Positions 1 to 5,125 of a DNA stretch of 7,502 bases are shown here, one piece after another (the stretch's first letter is position 1; the number at the start of each line of letters is the position of its first letter). The translations under genes and the position numbers were made by a program. The DNA is from Paracoccaceae bacterium. Its GTDB lineage: Bacteria; Pseudomonadota; Alphaproteobacteria; Rhodobacterales; Rhodobacteraceae. The stretch lies in assembly GCA_024644285.1 (NCBI GenBank), contig JAHELH010000117.1, forward strand, positions 1 to 7,502, given 5' to 3'. The notes below the pieces were generated by a model. The model was not told where the DNA came from, ran no database searches, and saw nothing but the letters and a program-made list of their open reading frames with translations.

Positions 1-896
1 GCGTCGCAGGCGTCGGTGATGTCGTAGCGCGGGCTGCCGTTCTCGTTGACGGTGTAGCGCAGGCCGGTGACGCCGCCGAGATCGCTGGGGATCTTGACGG
101 GCGTGCCACGCTGCGTGGCGTAGAACGAGCGCGCGCGACCGATGGCGCCGGCGAAGAGGCCGAGTTCATAGACGGTGTTGTCGCGCGGGGCCGCCATGGT
201 CTGGCCGCGGCTTTCGACGATGTCGTCGGGGCTGAAGATGGCGAGCGCGAAATCGGCCTTGCGCAGTTCCTCGCCGAGGCTTTCCAGCGCGTGCTCGGCT
301 GGCTTGAAGGTGCCGCCGTACCAGATGTCGGCGACCAGGTGCTCGGAGGTCAGGCGGCGGCGGAAGGCGCGGGCGGCGGGCAGCGACTCGGTGGCAGAGC
401 ACAGAAAAAGGCGCGGCACCGAGTTCGAACGGCGCACGAAGCGGTTCTGGGCGGTCAGACGCTCGGCCATCACCTTGGCGATCTGGCGCCACATGTCAGG
501 CGCCTCGGCGGCGATCTCGGAGAAGTCGCCCTCGGGCACGCAGAGCGCCACGGTGGGCTCGAGCGCGGTGACGCTGGCGGCGCGGGGGCGCGAATTGTCG
601 ATCAGCTCGGCCTCGCCGACATGCACGCCCGAGGCGCGCTCGATGATCGGCGAGCCGTTCAGGTGGACGCGGACCGAACCGGCGAGGACGAAGTGGATGT
701 CGTTGGTCCATTCGCCTTCGACGATCAGGTCCTCGCCGGGATCGAAGAGGCGCAGGGTGCCCCGATCGAGCAGCGCCTCGGCGATGGCGGTGCTGCCGAG
801 GACCGGGCGCTGGTCGCAGAGGGCGCGAATGGTGCGGGCGCGGCCTTGCGGGCCGGCGAAGCGGGACAGCACGGAGACGGGTGACGCGTCGGTCAT
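1..896 (-). CDS. Cyclic-nucleotide-binding domain fused to TIR-like NADase domain (PycTIR-like Pycsar effector candidate), C-terminus cut off
   Basis: The reverse-strand frame from the ATG at 896-894 is open to the window edge: 298 complete codons and no stop. Residues about 45-135 form a CRP-like beta-roll. The phosphate-binding cassette spans about residues 90-112, and its core GEAELIDNSRPRAAS holds Glu95 and Arg105, spaced ten apart like Glu72/Arg82 of E. coli CRP. A helix at about 136-154 resembles the CRP dimer helix. There is no DNA-binding domain after it; instead a TIR-like fold starts at about 161 (PRLFLCSATES). It includes KADFALAIFSPDD (214-226) and RDNTVYELGLFAG (238-250), where Glu244 sits at the catalytic position of PF10137 (CAP12/Pycsar effector TIR). 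Known for the family: PycTIR binds a cyclic pyrimidine nucleotide (cUMP) and degrades NAD+, stopping phage growth by disabling the host cell. The ligand here is unknown. The ATG at 896 is preferred: a GGTGGAG-like site lies 11 nt upstream. An in-frame ATG at 971 would add 25 residues unlike the family and overlaps a likely -10 box. The upstream neighbour is divergent, so any cyclase partner must be left of base 1. Confidence 0.88.
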   Translation of the reverse strand, partial: MTDASPVSVLSRFAGPQGRARTIRALCDQRPVLGSTAIAEALLDRGTLRLFDPGEDLIVEGEWTNDIHFVLAGSVRVHLNGSPIIERASGVHVGEAELIDNSRPRAASVTALEPTVALCVPEGDFSEIAAEAPDMWRQIAKVMAERLTAQNRFVRRSNSVPRLFLCSATESLPAARAFRRRLTSEHLVADIWYGGTFKPAEHALESLGEELRKADFALAIFSPDDIVESRGQTMAAPRDNTVYELGLFAGAIGRARSFYATQRGTPVKIPSDLGGVTGLRYTVNENGSPRYDITDACD

Positions 897-966
897 CCTG
901 GGGCGCGCTCCACCGTCGGAATCCCGGGCGGGCCGAAAGCGGTCACCGGGCCGGACGGCAGCGCGT

Positions 967-995
967 ATCATACCGCGTTTTGGGCCATCCGGGAA
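967..995 (-). promoter_or_regulatory. Candidate sigma-70-type promoter for the TIR-fusion gene
   Basis: On the minus strand a TATGAT hexamer (967-972, five of six matches to the -10 consensus) follows a weak TTCCCG -35 (990-995) with an exact 17-nt spacer (973-989). It would start transcription near 960, giving a leader of about 64 nt before the ATG at 896. This is a pattern match only; the weak -35 would be consistent with need for an activator. Confidence 0.4.
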
Positions 996-1000
996 GATGA

Positions 1001-1016
1001 ATCGGGCGCGCCCGAT
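1001..1016. promoter_or_regulatory. Perfect 16-bp palindrome, possible operator
   Basis: ATCGGGCGCGCCCGAT is identical to its reverse complement. It lies between two divergent genes and immediately upstream of the proposed -35 of the TIR-fusion promoter, where a dimeric regulator could bind. It has no loop and no T-tract, so it is a poor terminator. In GC-rich DNA some such palindromes occur by chance. Confidence 0.35.
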
Positions 1017-1086
1017 GGGCGGGGAATTGCCGGCCTGTCGGCGGATTGTGGCACAGCGAATGGCGGGGGATTCACATGTGCGCGGT

Positions 1087-1102
1087 TTCGACTAGGGTCG
1101 AA
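1087..1102 (+). promoter_or_regulatory. Hairpin over the ribosome-binding region of the NUDIX gene
   Basis: TTCGAC (1087-1092) and GTCGAA (1097-1102) are perfect inverted repeats around a TAGG loop, ending three bases before the ATG at 1106. The only Shine-Dalgarno-like bases at normal spacing, AGGG (1094-1097), lie in the loop and top of the stem. The mRNA could therefore fold across its own ribosome-binding site. Whether this regulates translation is inference. Confidence 0.3.
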
Positions 1103-1105
1103 GGC

Positions 1106-1555
1106 ATGAGGGACACGTATTTCAGCGGCGCGAAGCTGGCGGTGATCAGCGCGGGCAAGGTTCTGGCGTTTCTGCGGGACGAGCGGACGGACATTCAGTG
1201 GCCGGGATTGTGGGATCTGCCGGGCGGCGGGCGCGAGCCGGGCGAGACCCCGGTCGATTGTGCGATCCGCGAGACCTGGGAGGAAACCGGCGTCATGCTG
1301 CGCCCGTCCGAGGTGGTGTGGCAGCGCGATTTCCAAGAGGACAAGGGGGGGCGGACCTGGTTCTTGGTGGCCGCGCCGGGTTGGCTGTGTCTGCCGGCGC
1401 CGAAGCTGAGCATCGAGGGCCAGGCGGTGCGCTGGATGGCGGTGGAGCAATTCCTGGCGCTGCCGGATGCGGTGCCGCATATGCAGGCACGGCTGCGCGC
1501 CTACCTGCTTGCCGATCGCAAGGAGTTCCACGGGCCGGCGCAGGCCGCATCATAG
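1106..1555 (+). CDS. NUDIX hydrolase (149 aa)
   Basis: This is a single-domain NUDIX protein that hydrolyses a nucleoside diphosphate linked to another group; the substrate cannot be read from sequence. The NUDIX box fits G-x5-E-x7-RE-x2-EE-x-G from Gly41 to Val63, with Glu47, Arg55, Glu56, Glu59, Glu60 and Gly62 all present, so metal binding should be intact. The position normally hydrophobic after RE is Thr57. The WPGLWDLPGGG run just before the box is typical of MutT/ADP-ribose-pyrophosphatase-like members. The ATG at 1106 is preferred over an upstream start at 1046, because the extra 20 residues have no NUDIX character and the domain begins at about residue 8. It is divergent from the TIR-NADase gene, and 77 bases separate it from the SPFH gene. 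ADP-ribose, a product of TIR NADases, is one possible substrate, but this is speculation from position. Confidence 0.9.
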   Translation: MRDTYFSGAKLAVISAGKVLAFLRDERTDIQWPGLWDLPGGGREPGETPVDCAIRETWEETGVMLRPSEVVWQRDFQEDKGGRTWFLVAAPGWLCLPAPKLSIEGQAVRWMAVEQFLALPDAVPHMQARLRAYLLADRKEFHGPAQAAS

Positions 1556-1574
1556 CCCGCCGCGCGATGGTGAC

Positions 1575-1603
1575 TTCCGAACGGCGCGAATTCACGCCAT
1601 AGT
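1575..1603 (+). promoter_or_regulatory. Candidate promoter for the SPFH-NfeD pair
   Basis: TTCCGA (1575-1580, three of six) and CATAGT (1598-1603, four of six) are separated by 17 nt. The spacer is almost exactly filled by an imperfect 16-bp palindrome (1583-1598, GGCG...CGCC around GAATTC, one mismatched pair). A repressor bound there would block RNA polymerase. Both hexamers are weak matches. Confidence 0.25.
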
Positions 1604-1632
1604 CTGCCCCGAAACGGAGCGGGGGCATCTTC

Positions 1633-2523
1633 ATGGACAACGACGTGATCGGGATGATCGGCGCGGAAAACCTGCCGCTGGTGCTGCTGGCAGTGCTGCT
1701 GTTGCTGGTCATCTATGTCGGCGTGCGGATCGTTCCGCAGTCCGAGAAATTCGTGGTCGAGCGTTTCGGCCGGCTGCGCACGGTGCTGGGGCCGGGGATC
1801 AACCTGATCGTGCCGTTGCTCGACCGGGTGGCGCACAAGATCTCGATCCTGGAGCGGCAGCTGCCGACTGCCAGCCAGGACGCGATCACCCGCGACAACG
1901 TGCTGGTGCAGGTCGAGACCAGCGTGTTCTACCGCATCACCGAGCCGGAAAAGACGGTCTACCGGATCCGCGACGTCGATGCGGCCATCGCCACGACGGT
2001 GGCCGGGATCGTGCGGGCCGAGATCGGCAAGATGGACCTGGACGAGGTGCAGTCCAACCGCTCGCAGCTGATCTCTACCATCAAGGCCAGCGTCGAGGAC
2101 GCGGTCGATGACTGGGGGATCGAGGTGACGCGGGCCGAGATCCTGGACGTCAATCTGGATCAGGCGACGCGGGACGCGATGCTGCAGCAGCTGAACGCAG
2201 AGCGCGAGCGCCGGGCGCAGGTGACGCGGGCCGAGGGGTCGAAGCGCGCGGTCGAGCTGAACGCGGACGCCGAGCTTTATGCCGCCGAGCAGGCCGCCAA
2301 GGCGCGGCGGATCCAGGCCGATGCCGAAGCCTATGCGACGGGCGTCGTGGCCAAGGCGATCGCCGAGAACGGCCTCGAAGCGGCGCAGTACCAGGTGGCG
2401 CTGAAACAGGTCGAGGCGCTGAACACGCTGGGCGCGGGTGCCGGGCAGCACACCATCGTGGTGCCGGCGCAGGCGCTGGAGGCCTTCGGAGACGCCTTTC
2501 GGATGCTGAAGGGACGCGCCTGA
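1633..2523 (+). CDS. qmcA: SPFH/Band 7 (stomatin-like) membrane protein, QmcA type
   Basis: This 296-residue protein has one N-terminal membrane segment (about 14-31), then the SPFH entry motif RIVPQSEKFVVERFGR (32-47), closely resembling the equivalent stretch of E. coli QmcA. The PG...VP..DR, PSQ-like (here TASQ) and ITRDN elements follow in the expected order. From about 185 to 250 it is rich in Ala, Glu, Arg and Lys, as expected of the long coiled helix that lets these proteins build oligomeric cages. The family organises membrane microdomains and is linked in E. coli to the FtsH/HflKC protease system; it is not an enzyme. The start is supported by a GGGGG stretch (1621-1625) 7 nt upstream and a hydrophobic segment beginning soon after. 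Its stop overlaps the start of the NfeD gene by one base, the usual stomatin-NfeD operon arrangement. The symbol is by family resemblance. Confidence 0.9.
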   Translation: MDNDVIGMIGAENLPLVLLAVLLLLVIYVGVRIVPQSEKFVVERFGRLRTVLGPGINLIVPLLDRVAHKISILERQLPTASQDAITRDNVLVQVETSVFYRITEPEKTVYRIRDVDAAIATTVAGIVRAEIGKMDLDEVQSNRSQLISTIKASVEDAVDDWGIEVTRAEILDVNLDQATRDAMLQQLNAERERRAQVTRAEGSKRAVELNADAELYAAEQAAKARRIQADAEAYATGVVAKAIAENGLEAAQYQVALKQVEALNTLGAGAGQHTIVVPAQALEAFGDAFRMLKGRA

Positions 2524-2807
2524 TGTGGGGCCTTTGGTGGGCCTGGTTCGCCGGCGGTCTGCTGCTGGCGATCCTGGAAGTCGTCATCCCCGGGTTCATC
2601 TTTCTGGGTTTCGCAATCGGGGCGGGGCTGACGGGTCTCACGCTGCTTGCGGGCGGCCCGCTGGCCGCCTGGCTGGCGGCCTCTCTGCCGCGGATGCTGG
2701 TCTACTTCGCGGTTTTGTCGCTGGTCGCCTGGGTCGTGCTGCGCAAGGCGGTGGGCGTGCGGAAGGGCCAGGTCAAGATCTGGGACCGGGATATCAACGA
2801 GGATTGA
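2523..2807 (+). CDS. Short NfeD-family membrane protein lacking the OB-fold domain
   Basis: This is a 94-residue membrane protein with three hydrophobic segments (about 4-18, 20-43 and 58-73). The segment EVVIPGFIFLGFAIGA (19-34) carries the Glu and Pro-Gly signature of NfeD proteins. NfeD proteins work beside SPFH proteins in the membrane, and this one overlaps the stop of the SPFH gene by one base (TGATG), so translation is probably coupled. Short NfeD proteins such as E. coli YbbJ are about 150 residues, with a soluble OB-fold after the third helix. Here only about 20 residues follow it, mostly charged (VRKGQVKIWDRDINED), so the OB-fold is absent. The other two frames downstream show no obvious remnant of it, so a natural short form is more likely than a frameshift. 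Confidence 0.82.
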   Translation: MWGLWWAWFAGGLLLAILEVVIPGFIFLGFAIGAGLTGLTLLAGGPLAAWLAASLPRMLVYFAVLSLVAWVVLRKAVGVRKGQVKIWDRDINED

Positions 2808-2829
2808 ATGGGGCACAGACCCTGCGTGA

Positions 2830-2880
2830 TCTGTGAATTGGACCCGGTGCCGGGATGCCGGATAACACAGACTTTCCTTC
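2830..2880 (+). terminator. Candidate terminator hairpin between convergent genes
   Basis: In the gap between the convergent NfeD and GST genes, TCTGTG (2830-2835) can pair with CACAGA (2866-2871). Enclosed is a compact CCCGG-TG-CCGGG hairpin (2843-2854), and a pyrimidine-rich CTTTCCTTCC follows (2872-2881). An alternative pairing uses CACAGA at 2814-2819 with the same TCTGTG. The T-run is poor, so this is a possible rather than a classical intrinsic terminator. Confidence 0.3.
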
Positions 2881-2892
2881 CAGCGGCCTCAC

Positions 2893-3630
2893 TCAAAGGT
2901 CTCTTTCGCTTCCGGTATCGATGACCTCGGCTGCCTTGAAACTCGGGCGGGCCTTCATACGGCCGTAGTAATCCTCGAGCGCCGTTCCGCGCCACCAATC
3001 CTCGAAACCGTGAATCCTGAAGCGCGCAAGCGCCGCCGTCGCGAAGGCGTCGGCGAGCGAATAGGCTGACCCGGCAATGAAGGGTTGGCGTTCGACGGCG
3101 GATGCCATTCGCTGAACGAGGGCTCTGGTGGAGGCGAGGTGATCTTCGATCTCTTCCGGATGGCGCAAAAGCTTCTGGAACCGCCGGTTGCCGGCGATCC
3201 GGCCCTCGAGGAGTTCGGCCATCTCGGGATGCTCGCCAAGAAGCCGTCGCAGCAAGCGACCCCGGGCCACGATTTGCGGCGCGGTGCCGTCCGGGTCAAG
3301 GCGATTGCGGTACAGCAGCACGCCATAATGCGGTGCCATGATGTCCCTGAGCCAGCCTTGCGCCGTCCTGTCGCCCGACAGATCGGGGCCGTCCATGGCC
3401 TGTACCCGGTTCACGATCCTGATGGTGTCGGTGACGACTTCGTCCCCGATGACCAGCGTTGGCACGACGGCTTTCGGGTTCAGGGCGACATACCAGGGTT
3501 CGAACTGTTCGTTTTCGTCCATGATGTCGACAGGGCGTCGCCGGAATGGCACTGCCTTTTCGACTAGGGCCAGCCGCGCCATCTGCGAACAGATCGAGCC
3601 CGTATGGTCGTAGAGAACAGGTGACGACAT
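2893..3630 (-). CDS. Glutathione S-transferase family protein
   Basis: This is a 245-residue cytosolic two-domain GST-fold protein. The N-terminal thioredoxin-like domain (about 4-80) opens with LYDHTGSICSQMARLAL, putting Cys14/Ser15 in the active-site loop, and has the cis-proline motif VPTL (56-59, Pro57). The usual glutathione-contacting ES pair is replaced by TDT (67-69). The all-helical C-terminal domain has the N-capping box SLAD (191-194). The C-terminal domain is longer than in compact bacterial GSTs, and the N-terminal pattern recalls GDAP1-like GSTs. Likely roles are glutathione conjugation or a related thiol reaction; the substrate is not identifiable. The ATG at 3630 has an AGGG 7 nt upstream and places the first beta strand at residue 4. 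It lies 75 bases downstream of the NHL-repeat gene on the same strand and may be cotranscribed with it. Confidence 0.88.
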   Translation of the reverse strand: MSSPVLYDHTGSICSQMARLALVEKAVPFRRRPVDIMDENEQFEPWYVALNPKAVVPTLVIGDEVVTDTIRIVNRVQAMDGPDLSGDRTAQGWLRDIMAPHYGVLLYRNRLDPDGTAPQIVARGRLLRRLLGEHPEMAELLEGRIAGNRRFQKLLRHPEEIEDHLASTRALVQRMASAVERQPFIAGSAYSLADAFATAALARFRIHGFEDWWRGTALEDYYGRMKARPSFKAAEVIDTGSERDL

Positions 3631-3705
3631 GACCCAGCCCTACACCTTGGGACGCCCGTGAAGAAGATACTTCGGCGCAGCCGTGACCCGGGCGGAACAG
3701 GCCGC

Positions 3706-4563
3706 TCAGTTGATGACCACCACGTACTTGACCACCCGGTTGTTGTCGCTGTCCGAGAAGTAATAGGTGTTGCCGCGGACCGCGACGCCCTCGGGGTCGT
3801 CGAATTTGTTCGGACCCAGCCCCGGGGTACCGTCGCCCAGCACGCCCAAGAGATCGCCGGTGACAGGGTCGATCAGCAGGATGCGGTGCGCGTCCTGGTC
3901 GGCCACCACGATCCGGCCGAAATCGTCGAAATCCAGGTAGCGCGGGCCGATGAAGCCGTATTTCGGACCCTCGATGACCTGCTGGCGCTCGAGGTTCTGG
4001 GCGTATCGCACGAGGCGGCGGTTGAACGTGTCGGCGACCCAGATCGAGCCGTCGGGGCCCTCGGCCACGTCATGGGCGCCGTTGTGTCCGCCCGCGGTTC
4101 CGACGATCTGGTCGCCGTCGATCGCCTCAAGCTGGCCCACGGCGGTCGCCATCACGTAAAGCTTGCCGTTGGAATGCGCCAGGGCGCCCTCGGTGCGGGG
4201 AAAGCTGCCGAGCATGCTTTCAAGCGCCGGCGCGCCGCCTTCGAAGCGGTAGACCGCGACCGCGTGCAGGCCGGTGACGGCGATATAGGCGCGGCCGTCC
4301 GGCGCGAAAGAGATGTCGTGGATGCCCAGCAGTTTCCCGTCGCCGAAGGTCTCGATCACCTCGAGCGTGTCGGGGTCCATCACCGCCACCTCGCCCGCGA
4401 ACTTGTCGGCGACATAGAGGCGCCCGTCGGGGCCGATGGTCAGGTCGTGGGGATCGTGGAGCACGGCCTCGCTGGCCCGCTCGAAGATCGCGAACGGGGC
4501 CTGGGCCTGCGCCGGCAGGGCCAGCGCCAGAAGCACGAGCAGCGGCGACGTCAAGCGGGCCAT
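3706..4563 (-). CDS. Exported NHL-repeat beta-propeller protein
   Basis: This 285-residue protein starts with a clear signal peptide (MARLTSPLLVLLALALPAQAQA, cleavage about residue 20-22), so it is exported to the periplasm. At least five NHL-type blades are visible by their D/G-rich turn followed by an xxVAD-like strand: about 36-53 (HDLTIGPDGRLYVAD), 80-96, 162-178 (GPDGSIWVAD), 206-222 and 254-271 (FDDPEGVAV then FSDSDNNRVVKY). Such propellers act as binding scaffolds, or in some cases lyases or lactonases; nothing here fixes an activity. The longer frame to 4695 is rejected because its first 44 residues are basic and would bury the signal peptide. It is divergent from the DUF1344-like exported protein, with a 180-base shared upstream region, and lies upstream of the GST gene. 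Confidence 0.85.
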   Translation of the reverse strand: MARLTSPLLVLLALALPAQAQAPFAIFERASEAVLHDPHDLTIGPDGRLYVADKFAGEVAVMDPDTLEVIETFGDGKLLGIHDISFAPDGRAYIAVTGLHAVAVYRFEGGAPALESMLGSFPRTEGALAHSNGKLYVMATAVGQLEAIDGDQIVGTAGGHNGAHDVAEGPDGSIWVADTFNRRLVRYAQNLERQQVIEGPKYGFIGPRYLDFDDFGRIVVADQDAHRILLIDPVTGDLLGVLGDGTPGLGPNKFDDPEGVAVRGNTYYFSDSDNNRVVKYVVVIN

Positions 4564-4655
4564 GGGGCAATCCGTCTGCAAAGCCTGCAGGCAGCCTAGG
4601 CCAGGTCCAACGGGCTGTCTATCGCCGCCGGGTGGAGCGCGGATCCGAGGCCTGG

Positions 4656-4704
4656 AAATTAATTTGCGAAAGGGATTGAAACGGGCCGTTCGCATGCTGA
4701 TTCT
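4656..4704 (+). promoter_or_regulatory. AT-rich island with candidate promoter, shared divergent region
   Basis: Between the divergent NHL and DUF1344-like genes an AT-rich patch stands out from the GC-rich surroundings. It contains the perfect palindrome AAATTAATTT (4656-4665). TTGAAA (4676-4681) is a good -35 match for the plus strand, but the -10 at 17-nt spacing (GATTCT, 4699-4704) is weak. A 10-bp palindrome GCCTGCAGGC (4583-4592) lies near the NHL start. Confidence 0.3.
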
Positions 4705-4727
4705 GAAGGCGACGCGATTCCGCGTTC

Positions 4728-4734
4728 AGGGAGG
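4728..4734 (+). promoter_or_regulatory. Strong ribosome binding site of the DUF1344-like gene
   Basis: AGGGAGG lies 9 nt before the ATG at 4744, a strong Shine-Dalgarno match for this window. It fixes the start that yields a clean signal peptide. Confidence 0.65.
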
Positions 4735-4743
4735 TTACCGCCA

Positions 4744-5010
4744 ATGCGCACCGCGCTTCTGACTGCTCTTATTACCGCCGCCACCGTGGCCGCCGCCCCG
4801 GTGCTGGCCGATTCCGTGTCCGGCACCGTTCTGGCCTTCGACCGCAAGGCGGGGCTGATCGTGCTGCAGGACAAATCCGTCTTCACCTTGACAGCGACCG
4901 ATGCCGAGGCTCCCGAGGGGCTCAAGGCCGGCGACATGGTGACCATTTCCTACGAGTCGCTGGGCGAGGACGGCTATGGCGTGATCGACTCGATCGCCAT
5001 CGGCAACTGA
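4744..5010 (+). CDS. Small exported protein, DUF1344-like
   Basis: This 88-residue protein has an N-terminal signal peptide (residues 1-22, ending PVLA before Asp23). The mature part is about 66 residues, predicted all-beta from the alternating pattern VSGTVLAFDRKAGLIVLQD (24-42) followed by LKAGDMVTISYE. This matches the general look of DUF1344 proteins of alphaproteobacteria, small OB-like periplasmic domains of unknown function. There is no cysteine, lipobox or metal motif in the mature part. It stands alone: the next gene on the strand begins 115 bases later with its own ribosome-binding site, and the upstream gene is divergent. Family assignment is by resemblance; function unknown. Confidence 0.72.
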   Translation: MRTALLTALITAATVAAAPVLADSVSGTVLAFDRKAGLIVLQDKSVFTLTATDAEAPEGLKAGDMVTISYESLGEDGYGVIDSIAIGN

Positions 5011-5114
5011 ACCCCGCCGGGGCGGAGTGAGCGCGGCGCCCGCGCGCACCTGCTGCAAATGACGCTTCCAAGCCGTTGCCCCGCATGGCTATGCTGTGCG
5101 GAAGCAAACGGCCT

Positions 5115-5120
5115 GGGAGA
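5115..5120 (+). promoter_or_regulatory. Ribosome binding site that decides the aldo/keto reductase start
   Basis: GGGAGA ends 5 nt before the ATG at 5126. A GTG at 5096 in the same frame would add ten residues but has no comparable site, so the ATG is chosen. Confidence 0.6.
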
Positions 5121-5125
5121 TTCGG

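Noticed and set aside
897..971. N-terminal extension of the TIR-fusion gene to an in-frame ATG at 971
   Set aside because: The added 25 residues are Arg/Pro/Gly-rich, the ATG has no good ribosome-binding site and overlaps the likely -10 hexamer.
175..1095. Long plus-strand open frame of 306 codons across the left region
   Set aside because: It is antisense to the CRP-TIR gene and gives a low-complexity Arg/Ser/Ala-rich product without recognisable domains; the minus-strand frame has clear motifs.
1046..1105. Extended start of the NUDIX gene at 1046
   Set aside because: The extra 20 residues show no NUDIX character, and the frame there overlaps the palindromic upstream region; the ATG at 1106 fits the family's usual beginning.
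1501..2451. Minus-strand open frame of 316 codons
   Set aside because: It is antisense to the SPFH gene; composition is Arg/His/Asp-rich with no domain pattern.
3658..4599. Plus-strand open frame of 313 codons
   Set aside because: It is antisense to the NHL propeller gene, whose repeats and signal peptide establish the real strand.
4564..4695. Upstream start for the NHL-repeat protein at 4695
   Set aside because: It would put 44 basic residues before an excellent signal peptide and extend over the divergent promoter region.
5012..5025. GC-rich hairpin CCCCGCCGGGG after the DUF1344-like gene as a terminator
   Set aside because: The stem is only four or five pairs, and no T-tract follows; such patterns are frequent at this GC content.
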